64,000 bases of DNA from Brienomyrus brachyistius (Eukaryota; Chordata; Actinopteri; Osteoglossiformes; Mormyridae): NCBI RefSeq assembly GCF_023856365.1, contig NC_064554.1:5447001-5511000 (forward strand), read 5' to 3'. The notes beneath the pieces are model-generated. The model did no database searches. It was not told where the DNA came from and saw only the letters and a list, made by a program, of their open reading frames with translations. The number at the start of each line of letters is the position of its first letter. The stretch's first letter is position 1. Below are positions 37,701 to 47,862 of this stretch, piece after piece. Made by a program: the position numbers and the translations under genes.

Positions 37701-37818
37701 CGGCTTTCTCGTCCTGCTTCTCCATGTAGGGCCGCAGCCGCACTGCCACTCGAACCCGGGACACCCGCTTGGAGGCCGCGGGACCACAGGCTTCGCTCAC
37801 GGGCACACGCTGGGCCAT
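34750..37818 (-). CDS. kif22: Kinesin family member 22 (Kif22, Kid, chromokinesin)
   Basis: Plus-end microtubule motor that binds chromosome arms and makes the polar ejection force in mitosis. Eleven coding exons: 37619-37818, 37217-37344, 36961-37115, 36624-36833, 36022-36542, 35798-35933, 35598-35733, 35315-35391, 35019-35237, 34857-34916, 34750-34779; 1872 bases, 623 residues (human 665). The motor domain spans about 20-350: P-loop GPTGAGKT (about 104-111), switch I NQRSSRSH, switch II DLAGSE (about 252). A basic nuclear localisation stretch (KRPRDE...HRKRSK) and a short coiled coil follow. The C-terminus has the DNA-binding helix-hairpin-helix region ([32 protein letters not shown]). The start is chosen at 37818 because a TAG acceptor lies two bases upstream; a non-coding first exon ends at a GTGAGT donor at 38886. 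It is divergent from pagr1. Confidence 0.96.
37464..37596. repeat. Unclassified ~130-bp repeat, copy 1 (kif22 intron)
   Basis: Shares 'gtcccggccggca', 'gagacacttcctgt.agcat', 'gctaccaaatcctcaccta' and 'ggacctgt.aagatgcttt' with copy 3 at 43005-43145, and a weaker version of the same blocks with copy 2 at 41650-41770. All three are in the same orientation. There is no tRNA-like head or A tail. Confidence 0.65.
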
Positions 37819-37879
37819 GTCTAGGAGGGGAATGTGGAGACACAACTAGAGGTCACAGCAAGATTCTCACAGTCACCGA

Positions 37880-38205
37880 CATGGTGGCGCAGTGGTTAGC
37901 ACTGTTGCCTCACACCTCTGGGAACCGGGTTCGAGTCTCTGCTTGGGTCACATGTGTTTGAAGTTTTCCTCGGGTACTCTGGTTTCCCACCACAGTCCAA
38001 AAACATGCTGAGGCTAATTGGTGTTACTAAATTGCCCATAGGTGTGCATGTGTGAGTGAATGGTGTGTGAGTGTGCCCTATAATGGGCTGCCCCCCCATC
38101 CTGGGTTGTTCCCTGCCTCGTGCCCATTCCTTCCGGGATAGGCTCCGGACCCCCCGCGACCCAGCAGGATAAGCGGTTTGGAAAATGGATGGATGGATGG
38201 ATGGA
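37880..38205 (+). mobile_element. '300-bp' interspersed repeat, near full length
   Basis: Starts 'catggtggcgcagtggttagcactg' and ends 'ggataagcggtttggaaaatggatgga' with a GGAT tail. It is inverted relative to the copy at 5470-5765. The head resembles a tRNA-like SINE promoter. It lies in the kif22 5' UTR intron. Confidence 0.65.
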
Positions 38206-38289
38206 TAGTAAAAACTAAGATGCTTCAGCTCTTAATTGCTGTGACGGGATAAAAAAAATACTCACTGGGTGGGGATGCGGGAGAAAAAA

Positions 38290-38460
38290 ATCGAATAGCG
38301 AGATCAATTTAGACAAATGTAACGGGAGTAAAAAGCTTTTTTTCCGTTTTCTACTCGAATAAGAACTCACTTTGAAAAACAAATCGGTAAAGTACTTTTC
38401 CACAAAAAGTTACTCAAGTGTGACAGAGTACGTGGAACGCGTTACTGCATACCTCTGCCT
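38290..38460. mobile_element. hAT-like non-autonomous element end
   Basis: 'ggtaaagtacttttccacaaaaagttactcaagtg' then 'gaacgcgttactgcatacctctg' matches the typical right terminus (acgcgttact...acctctg) of fish hAT MITEs. The left end was not found. Confidence 0.45.
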
Positions 38461-38885
38461 ATACGTGTGTACGCGTTTTGTCGCTAAAGGATGCGTTGTT
38501 TCCTAAGGTCATGTCAATAAAGCAAGCCTATCTCCTTAATAATTTATTCTGTAATACTATAATACATAATTGCGTTACGGCTTTTATTGTGCCATGATGC
38601 CTGTTGAAAAGCCTATATACTATATATTTAAAGCTATATACATGCAAAAACCATCACAGACCCTATATTTTATACATCCGCAAACACAGTGTATTTGAGT
38701 AAAAAAAAAGGAGAGCAATGGTGTCAATTTTATAAAAAACAGCAGCAAAACAGCTTTGTGGCTACATCAAATAACAGACATACAGCGGTATTGCTCTACA
38801 TCTCAAACGGCAGCTCCCACCCGGCCATCCGGAGGCCTTTAAACCTCCCATGAAGTACTCGCTCGGTGGCTCGAAGTACACTCAC

Positions 38886-39497
38886 CGTCTGCTGGCTCTT
38901 CACAGCTGGGGCCTTTATAATACCGATATTTGAAAATCTGGAACACGACGTTAAAAAAAAAAGCTTTAAAAGACTGACGACTACGAATATTTACCTAAAC
39001 CATAATTCCCACAACCCTACACCATTTCTCCGCTGCAGGACCTATCCAACAATAATTTTCAAATTTTGCGACGTATAGCTGACCAATCACGGCGCTAAAC
39101 GTCATAAGCAAAGCGCCCGTCCAGAACGTATCTTTGACCAATCACACCTGTTGACGCACAAATAACGTGACAAATAACATTACGGCGTCCTGTATTTTCA
39201 CAATAACAATTCGATTGAAACAAGGTCTCCTTATCAAAAACCAAGACGCACTGGTATTTATCACTTAATATATAATTTAATTCTTACACGAATTCAAATG
39301 TAAAAATTCATGGGATATTTAAACTTTTATTTTAAAATGGCGACAGCTTTCAATAGCTCGCCAGATGGCAGTTTCAAGTTGTAAACATCAGTGAATACGG
39401 AATAATTACATCTATAAATGTCATTCGTAGCGATCGATCTTGTTTGTGTTCCGTTATTGTTTGTTTATTTGTACATTTAAATACAAGCTGAGCAACG
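38886..39497. promoter_or_regulatory. Bidirectional promoter of kif22 and pagr1
   Basis: About 600 bases separate the first-exon donors of the two divergent genes (kif22 donor at 38885, pagr1 donor at 39498). Two CCAAT boxes (39083-39087 and 39138-39142) and a TTCAAA/TTTGAA (39058-39063) stand in the order CCAAT, CCAAT, CHR-like towards kif22. That layout is known for G2/M genes controlled by NF-Y and DREAM/B-MYB-MuvB. No TATA box is obvious. Confidence 0.5.
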
Positions 39498-39639
39498 GTA
39501 GGTGTACAGGATATGTTGTTTCTATCTAGTTATTATTCGGCCACAGGTAATGTCGTCTTCGCTTTGCTTTTGGGGTTTAGACGCATTTTGCAGTCCTTGA
39601 TTTCAGTTTTATGCCTCCGTCACCCCCTTCTGACAGGTG

Positions 39640-40840
39640 ATGCAGTCTGTAGCAGAGGGTCTGGAATCTCTAGGGGTCGGGGACAAACAGGGAACGGAGT
39701 CAGCGAGGGAGGGGAAGGTGGAAGTAGACAAAGAACGAGACGATCCGGGGCAAGAGGAGACCGAAACAAATGAAGAGACAGAGAACGATGGAGAAAGAAA
39801 AGGTATACCTGTAATTGTGTCTGCTAAGAAGTCGCTGTGCATTTGAACGTTAATCTAATGCTGATGAACTCCTTCACGCACTCGGCTTAGGCAGTGACAA
39901 GGAAGACGGGCATGATCAAGAAATGAAGAAGGATGATGTAAAGCAGGAAGGTGTAAATACAGAAAAGGAAGAGGAGGAATGGGAGGTGCCATGCAGTGAT
40001 GAGGAAATAGAGGATCCCAAGAACTGGACGCCTCCACCTGTGGAAATCAAGCGCCTGTATGAGATCCTAGCCAAGGGCGATGGTCTGGAGCTGAACTGGC
40101 TCCCCCTGCCACGGCGTCCTCTCACCCCACAGTACACGCCCTCACCTGAGAGAGATGTCGGCGACTCTGAGGAGGAACGAGAGAAGGAGGAGCGGCAGCG
40201 CAAGTGAGTGCGGGGAATGAGGGGGCAGAGCTGGAGCTCCATGCAAATGCAGGGCAGCATGCAGCTTTGCGTTGCAGAGGAGCACTTTGCATGGAGGTTT
40301 TGTGAGGGGTGGGGAGTTAGACAAATGAGATCCCAGGCTGGGTCTCCACAGGCCAAGCATGGCACATGGTGCATAACATTCTCGCCTGTCCTCAGGATCC
40401 CCAGTCCCACAGAATTTGACTTCGATGACGAGCCTGCGCTCAACACACCCAAGAACACCTACATCAACCGGCGTCGACTGCCAGGTACTGCTGCTGTCAT
40501 GTGGATCTGCATGCTAGCGCCGAGGTCCCAGTGACCCATGTCCCCCCCATGCTTGTATTTGGGCTCCATGGTCTGACCCCACTCTTCTGCAGGCTCCTCA
40601 GGCCGTTCTACCGTGCGCCGGGAGGCCCGGCTAGACAAGGTGCTATCAGACATGAAGAGGCACCGCAAGATGGAGGAGCACATTCTGCGCACAGGCCGTG
40701 ACCTCTTCCGGAGCGAGCGGGGGCGGCCAGTGGATGCAGGGGTACCCCTGTCCCCAAACTCACAGAAGGAGAGGGAGAAAGAGAGGGAGCGTGACAGCAA
40801 CCCCAGTGCCATTTTCTCCCCCAGACAGAGGCGATACTGA
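39640..40840 (+). CDS. pagr1: PAXIP1-associated glutamate-rich protein 1 (Pagr1, PA1)
   Basis: Nuclear partner of PTIP/PAXIP1 in the MLL3/MLL4 (KMT2C/D) H3K4 methyltransferase complex. Four coding exons: 39640-39802, 39891-40203, 40396-40484, 40593-40840; 813 bases, 270 residues (human 254). The first 90 residues are Glu/Asp-rich and disordered. The conserved core starts at [13 protein letters not shown], runs through [13 protein letters not shown] and PRRPLTPQ, and continues in [10 protein letters not shown]. The C-terminal third holds the best conserved block ([29 protein letters not shown]) and ends SPRQRRY. The ATG at 39640 is chosen as the first after the acceptor at 39636; an upstream non-coding exon ending at 39497 is likely. 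Poly(A) signal AATAAA at 41136-41141. Confidence 0.95.
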
Positions 40841-41498
40841 GTGTGCAGCTGCTTGGATGACCAGCCCGGGTCTGCTGGAAATTGCCCTTTTGTTTGGGAA
40901 ACAGGGGGCAGGGCAGACGGGGCTGTTAATGGACAGGCCAGAAGGTGCCAGACAGCAGCTTCCGCCTCTCGTCACCAGAAAGCGTTGCCTTTCCAACGTA
41001 CGTTTCTGGGATTCATTTTCAGTGATCCCTTGCAGGGGGGTTATTCCAACCCAGTCAAGCCAGCTTTTGCATTCAAAGCAACAGGACTGATTTTGTAAAT
41101 AATACTTTTATACAATGTGTCTCCTTTGTCTTTCTAATAAACTTTATAATAATCTTATAGTGGCATGTATCATCTCATCTCATATGACTCACTTTTGACA
41201 TGGGTAATATTAAAAATGATTTTCCTCATGGTTAGATGTGTATCATTAACACACAAATCAGGTGATCCTCAAGTGTTCAGGGGGGTGCAGGGGTCACAGC
41301 ACAGACAGAGCGACTGCTTCAATGGAGATTTTATACTTAAAGATTGCTTATATTTATGTTTAAAGGTTACATTTTAAAGGCACAATCAGAACAAAGGCTT
41401 ATCAGTATCGGGATAGTGTTTTGGAGCACTTTCAGGGCTGCAGGCATATTCGGCTTTGGTTTCCATGCTGGCTGGACAGTTCCTCCCTTCCTGTCGTC

Positions 41499-44400
41499 TC
41501 ACTCTGCCTTGCCCTGCAGGTTACCCAGCAGGCCGCTCGCGGTACTGAAGAGGTTGATGGGAGCTGACCCATCTGTAATCAGGGTGGACTTAAGACCCAG
41601 TGACTGGAGCAGCTTCACCTGGGAGGACAGAAGAGAGGGAGTCAGAGTCCCGAACACGCAGGACAGGAAGCGGCAGGATGAAAGGGGGAGCACGTCCCTG
41701 CAGGGAGACTCTTCCTGCCAGCATCCGCTACCTCAGCCAGGAGCTGCTAAGATGCCCCCCATTAAAAGACCATGAACATATTTAGAGAAGGCAACTTAAG
41801 GGGGGTGCTTTGAAAGCTGTAGGTGCTTTGAAAGCTGTAGGGAGTTAGGATCTCAGCGAAACAGGAAAACTAGGGTGTGTGGATTACTCTGGGCTCAGGA
41901 TCAGACCCTGTGCCTGCAGCCCAGGACTCACCCTGTGGGGTGGGGTTACCTGTAGCTCGGGTCCTGCCCTAGACATCTCCTTGAGGGTGTCGGTGCCCAG
42001 GCTCTGCATCATGTCCTTGAAGCGCATCATCTCAATCTGTGCCAGCTTCTCCTGCTTCTGGCACTCCTGCTGGCTCAGCTGCAGCTTGTAGTTCAGTTCC
42101 TGTTCGCGTGCTTTGGCCAGACGGGCCAGCTCCGCCTCCTGGGGGGGGAGAGAGAGGAGTGGGGAAAGAGGGGCTCTGTCAGCAACGTGACATTGAATTT
42201 GAAGAAAACCACGGTGCTGCTGGACAGGATGAGCATGACCTGTCACTGGGGACTGAAAGGGGAAGCTGAGTCAGGGCTGGAAATACTCATCCAAGAGGTT
42301 TCCAAAGATTTAACCTATTAACTGAACCCTTTATATACTGAATTTGGGAGCATCTTTATGCAAGACGGTGGGAACACATGGTCTCCGAGTGACTGGAGCA
42401 GTGGCAGAATGGCGTAGACACGGGCAGAATCCTCACCGCCTCGATCCTGAGAGCTTCCACCTTGAGCTTGGCCTCATTGACGGCCGCCTCGCCCTGGATG
42501 CGGGCTGCCTCTGCGCGGGACTGGGCCTCGGCCTTGGCTGCCCCGGTACTCTCCACGGCCGCGCTGGGGGTAGGACGCACATGCAGACACGCGATTCGGA
42601 AGATGCTTGCGCAGAGATGCATAAGGCGGACGGACCGATGAGAAAGGCATCCTGCCTGAAGGTGGCGCTGCAGTTACCTGAGGGCCTCCAGCTCCAGCAG
42701 CTCCTTGCGGGCCCGCTCAGCCTCCGCCTGGTCCATGATCCTCTGGCGCTCCAGGCGGCCCTTGGCCTCCTGCTCCAGCCGCTCAGCCTCATGGCTGTGG
42801 AGGGAGGTGGGTGTGGTCAGCGAGTGGGCAGGTCAGTGACTGGGCGTGGGGCTAATCTTGTACAGGGCTTATGCTTCTCCAGTAGTGTCCCAAGAAGCTC
42901 CAGTGAATTACACAAAAATGATCAACTGTAGCAAAACTGAGAAGCTCAGGGTAAGCAGAAGAGAGAGCGCGAGCAAGGAAGAGAGAGAGGGAGTGTCACC
43001 CCCCCCCGCACGTCCCGGCCGGCATGGTGGGGGCCAGCGAGCACCTGCAGGGAGACACTTCCTGTTAGCATCTGCTACCAAATCCTCACCTACCAGCCAG
43101 GCCAGGACCTGTGAAGATGCTTTCATCAAGAGAGAGAGCAAAGGGGGGCAGGGAATCAGTCAGCTTCTTCAGGGGGCAACTGGGCGGGGGGTAAATTAGG
43201 GGAGCTTTGGGTATGGAGGGGGGGGGGGACTTTGAAGGCTGCAGGAAGCCAGGATCTCATGCAAATGGAAGTTAGAGCCCAGGCTGCTGCTGGGGGGGGG
43301 GGGGGGTGCGCACCGCGCAGTGGCCTCCTGGGAGTTGGTGGTGATCTCGATGGCCAGCTGCACACTCTTCTGCAGTGCGTCTCGTGTCCGCTGGTCCACC
43401 GGTTCCACCGACTGTATGTCCACGCTGCTGATGACCAAGCCGTTCTGGCTGAAGCGTAGGCTGGGCCTCACCGCTAGCTTATCGTCAAAGCCGAAGACGG
43501 CCGTGCAGATGATCCGGTTCGAGTTCTGGGAGGAGGGTGGGAGGACGGAGTCAGAACTGCGGAACTGGGGGGGACCGGCGTGGAAGGAACCGGGGGTGGG
43601 CACCTTGTGGAAGTCGTCGAACTGCACAGATGCCACTGCTCCTCGCACCCGGGACGCGATGGCCTTGCAGGCGTCGCCCACAAAGTCCGGCACCGAGAAG
43701 AGGGTCGCTGCCTCTGCCAGGTCTGACTGCGGCTTGATGTCAAAGTGCCTGAGAGGAGGGACGGGGGAGGTGAACAGGGCAGGGAACAGGATGGGCACAA
43801 GCGCCCCCTGCAGGAGGCCTTGCAGGTGGCGCCGGCACGGGCCGTACCAGTTGTAGGAGAGTTGGAGCTGCAGGCGGGCGTGGTCGGCAGTCTCGATGGT
43901 GATGATGTCGGTGCAGAAGTCGGGCCCCAGCAGCAGGCAAAGCGCCTTGATGACGTTTACCCGTTTGGGCTTGTCCCCAGACAGCGACAGCACCGTGAAC
44001 TGCTCATCTGGTCCCAGCATCACCATCTCAGGTCCGAACACCACCCTGGGTGATTGGGAAGGGTCCGGAAACACCGCACTGGCTCAGAGTGGGATAGTGA
44101 GATAGGGAGGCGGTGGCGGCAGGGGGGGGGGGCGTGTGTATACCTGGCTGTCTTTTCCCTGTAGTCGTACACCTGCACGGCGGCATTGTGGGGCACCCGA
44201 TAAGATACCACCCGGGTCTTGTCCCTCGGCATCCTGTCCTCATTGGGACCCCCCCTGTGTGAGCGGTCTGCCAGGACGTCCCGGCCCGATCCCAGGAGTG
44301 TTTCCACATTGGCCGGGAGCTCCTTCTCCCACAACTCCTCGTCTTGGGTCAGGATGTAGGTATGGCCAATCACGGCACGGACCTGATGATACCCATGGGG

Positions 44401-47400
44401 GAAGGGGATGGGGGGGGCACAGGGCTGGGCGTTAGCTTGTTACCCTCCCCCGCTGCCCGTGTTTCATCCCTCGCTCGCTCCACCTCAGTTGCCCTCACCT
44501 TCCCCGTCCTGATGTCCCGCACATAGATCCCCTCATTCTCGTCCAGTGGGATGGCCTGCCGGCGCATCAGCACCTCCACAGTGACCGGAGGTACATATTC
44601 GATGGGGCCCTGCAGCATCCAGCGGTCGCCGGGGCGACGGACGACCCCGCCTTTTTTCGACTGGCTCCCCCCCTCTTCCTTCAGTTCATCCTCCTAAAAG
44701 GAAAAAAAAAATTTTTTGGACATTCAATGGACAGCAGACTGGGGTGAAAAAAGAGAGAAAGACCCCCTTCCTCCATCTACCTCTCCGCCTTCTGAATCAC
44801 TATCCCCCACCTCTACTTACTGCCTCGGTATCCATGAAAGCCTCCAAAGCCCGGAGTACCAGCCCCTCCTCTGCAGACAGGATGTAGATGTCTTGGATTC
44901 CGTTTTCCAGATGCTCGCCCGGCTGCAGGAAGAACGAGCGCTCGCCCTAGGAGAAGCCAAAGGGGTAGGGGGTCAGTTTCATAGACCTTGAGCCTTCAGA
45001 AGGCAGGAAGGCCATGGCGGTGATTCTCACACCTTGACCACCTTCCGCTGGCCCAGCTGGGGCTTCCCATCACCCCCCACGGGGTCCAGGATGACGCAGT
45101 ATTGCCGGCTGCTCAGCGTGGTCACATCCACCGCACCCACCACCTCCTCGGCCACCGACGGAATGTGCGCCTCACGATCGGCCACTGTTACCAGCCACTC
45201 CTCCCCCGTGCGGCGCTCGCGACCGCCCGCGTCGCGGAATGGGCGCAGGGCGCGTACATGCAGTGCTTTCTGGGGGGGGAAAAAAAGACAAATGTAAGAG
45301 TCAGGGCTGGAGTGACAATGGAGAGAATTCAGCAGCAAACCCAACACTGACGGAACGGTGGCTTCCTAATGGAGGCTCAGGGTTTGAGCAGAGGCCCTGC
45401 ACTGCCTCCCATGTTGCCTGTGAACATGCTGTCCTCAATCGAGTTTCTGCCTTTGTCACACAGAATAAGCTCCTGTACCCTCACTCACCTGATTTTGGAG
45501 TCAGACCGGTCTCCTGACTACTGTAGCCACCACATGATCTACAAGAGCTGCATTGCGGACATCTCTTCTCACATTACAGCTCCTACTTGTTCAGCTCCTC
45601 TCGACTTAGTGCCATAGGGACGACTCTGAGATAGTCTGTCTCAATGACATCGTTGCTCTCTGTAGGTAAGTGCAAACTGGCTGTGAAGGGAGCTGGGAGC
45701 TAAGGGCCTCGTTCAAAGACCCGCAGATGCGGCGTGGCCGGGCTCAAACCAGCGACCTTCCGATCGCAGGCACAGAGGCTTAGCCCACTTAATCACATTC
45801 TGCCCTGCAAAGTACTTTTTTAATTTCTTGTCATACCATCTTGATCTTGATGTATGTTCTTCCAACCAAATCGCAATCAAAACTTGGGTCTCTTCATGTG
45901 TCCATGCATCCATTGCCATTATTATTATTATTTTATTTTTTTACTTTGTGTATCAATGTTTTCTGAGTTTGTAACTTGTTTTCAAAATGCCAGTAGCATT
46001 GGGTTTAGAGGCAGGGTATTTGCATAACCAATCGACATAGAGAGCATTTGCATATCCTACCCTAAAGTAAATACCCCAGCTGCTCCAGTGCTTTAGATAC
46101 TGGAACTTTTGTTACTGGTACCCGACTGGAAGGCAATGGAAAAGGCATTGTACCAAAAGTATGGCACCTGGTGCGGTGGAAACGCTCCCCGTCAAGCCCC
46201 AGTTTCTTGCCTTCCCAGCCACCCCAACCATTCACCACGATATCATCATGCAGCTTAAAACATCAACACTGTCTCCATCCAGACCTACTGGGGCCCTCAT
46301 GGTAATGACAGGCCACCTTCTCCACCTTCAGCAATTATTCCTCAGTTAGAATCTCTTGGCATCGCTGGACACGCTTGTATTTTGCACCTATTCCTCACAG
46401 TTTTTTTTTTATCTGAGCTCTACTGCAGGATTCTTTGTGTTCATGTGATGTATTGTGTCGCTCTTGTTTCTGGTCCCTCACTGCAAGCCCAGCCCAGCTG
46501 CACGTGTACCCAGGCTGGCTCCCTGACAGCTGTGTGCCCGTGATGTGAGCTCTGCCTCGCAGGCACGCGCTGGCACAGACGCACCTTGTCGGTCAGGATG
46601 AAAGCATTGACGATGTCCATCACCTCCTCATAGACCCCTGGAAGGTACGCTCCCACCTTTTTCACCATCCACTCTTCCCCTGAGTGACACACAGAAAAGG
46701 GAATAATCAGCTGAGAGCTGTAGGTTTGAGTCACACAGGGGCAGGAGAGAAGGTGGAGATTTGGGCGCTTACCTGTGACCCTGTGGATGCCCCCCCTGTC
46801 TGTGCCTTCCTTGCGTGCTCGGAGACGGATGGCCTGGTTTTCCCCGATCACTGTGGCCTTCACTGTCTCCAGCACCTCCACCTCCTTCCGGGGGATGTAG
46901 GTCCCTGTCACAAAAGGGTCAAAACAAGGCGTGCTTTATTCTGAGCGTGCCCACCCACCGCACACCTGAACTGGCCCCCGGGCCGCACCTATACCCACCT
47001 GGGCCCTCGAAGAGCCACTCATCCCCAGCCAGCCGCTTCTCGTCATCCTCATCCTCGAAATCCAGCATGGCCTGCAGGCGCAGGGCCGTGTTCGGGAAGA
47101 CGATCTGCAGCGGCGTCACGTCCTGGTGGGGAGCCAAGGGTTGCAGAGGTCATGGGGGAGCAAAAGTGGGTGTTGAGGGGTGGTGGGGATTCAGAGAGCA
47201 TCACAGGTGTCATGACAGTCCTTCAGGGCAATATAGATGGAGAGCGGCGGGGTTGTGGAGAGGCTCACCTGCTGGATTTGCTCCCCTGGGTAGAGCGGGA
47301 AGGGGTCCTGGGCCAGTCGGATCTCCAGGTCGGCGTGACGCAGTTTGGCCTGGCCCAGCTGGTCAAATTGGACCTGGCCCTGGTCATCACGGACCACAGG

Positions 47401-47862
47401 GTTCAGGATCACGCAGTAGTGGCGGGGGGGCACCATGGTCATGCGCAGGGGTGCGAACAGCACTCTGGGGGAAAGGGCAGGGTGAGTAACGGTCACCATG
47501 CCTTCAGACCACCTGCCCGATCTTATTAACATTCTCTGGACCACAAATGATATCTGGATTTAATGAGCTTTGAAGTGTCACATATAAAGAACTCCCAGAA
47601 GAAGCAGCTTGGAAATTTGAGGATTGAGTTATAGTTGAAAAAGTGTGGCAGCCATTTGCCGGGAGAGTGGACAACTCCCAGCCTCCTCTGACCTTTCATT
47701 GTCCTGTCGGATGTAGGTGCGAGGCCCCACCTCCACCCTGGCGATATTCGTATTCTGATCCAGGACATGGATATAGTGGTGGGGAGGAATGCGGATGATT
47801 GATTGTTCGACCTGCATGTCCACGTCCTCTGAAGCTTTACTTCCGGACCTTCTCTGTGACAT
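41499..47862 (-). CDS. mvp: Major vault protein (Mvp)
   Basis: The shell subunit of the cytoplasmic vault ribonucleoprotein; 78 copies build the barrel. Sixteen coding exons: 47693-47862, 47269-47464, 46999-47122, 46773-46904, 46585-46679, 45033-45269, 44821-44946, 44499-44693, 44144-44382, 43848-44045, 43604-43748, 43314-43525, 42678-42794, 42437-42563, 41950-42138, 41499-41618. All phases agree; 2622 bases, 873 residues (human 893). Residues 1-505 are the nine-fold vault repeats ([36 protein letters not shown]). The shoulder domain covers about 506-650 ([20 protein letters not shown]). The long cap helix covers about 680-835 ([31 protein letters not shown]). The cap ring ends in [14 protein letters not shown]; the tail after it is shorter than in mammals. 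The Met at 47862 follows a CCCAGCAG acceptor; an in-frame Met 7 codons earlier falls inside the intron. Confidence 0.97.
41650..41770. repeat. Unclassified ~130-bp repeat, copy 2 (mvp last intron)
   Basis: 'cctgcagggagactcttcctgccagcatccgctacc' and 'gagctgctaagatgc' align with copies 1 and 3; it has an internal deletion of about 15 bases relative to them. Confidence 0.55.
43005..43145. repeat. Unclassified ~130-bp repeat, copy 3 (mvp intron)
   Basis: Best match to copy 1 at 37464-37596, roughly 80 percent by eye, in the same orientation, inside the mvp intron between exons 12 and 13. Confidence 0.65.
45270..46584. other. Longest mvp intron (intron 5)
   Basis: Contains a SINE remnant at about 45695-45805 and a hAT-like stretch near 46090-46180 (ctggaacttttgttactggtaccc...ggtggaaacgctcc). 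No coding sequence seen. Confidence 0.55.
45695..45805 (-). mobile_element. tRNA-derived SINE remnant
   Basis: Reverse complement reads 'ttaagtgggctaagcctctgtgcctgcgatcggaaggtcgctggtttgagcccggcc', a box A/box B head, followed by 'ctttgaacgaggccctta', the SINE body seen again at 33395 and 60350. Confidence 0.6.

Noticed and set aside
39916..40458. A 180-codon minus-strand Ser-rich frame
   Set aside because: Antisense to the Glu-rich pagr1 exon 3; codons for Glu/Asp read as Ser/Leu/Phe on the other strand.
42344..42931. A 195-codon plus-strand open frame
   Set aside because: Antisense shadow of mvp exons 13 and 14, with no recognisable domain.
46815..47489. A 224-codon plus-strand open frame
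   Set aside because: It lies antisense over mvp exons 2-4, whose minus-strand translation is a clear match to the vault protein. High GC keeps the other strand open.
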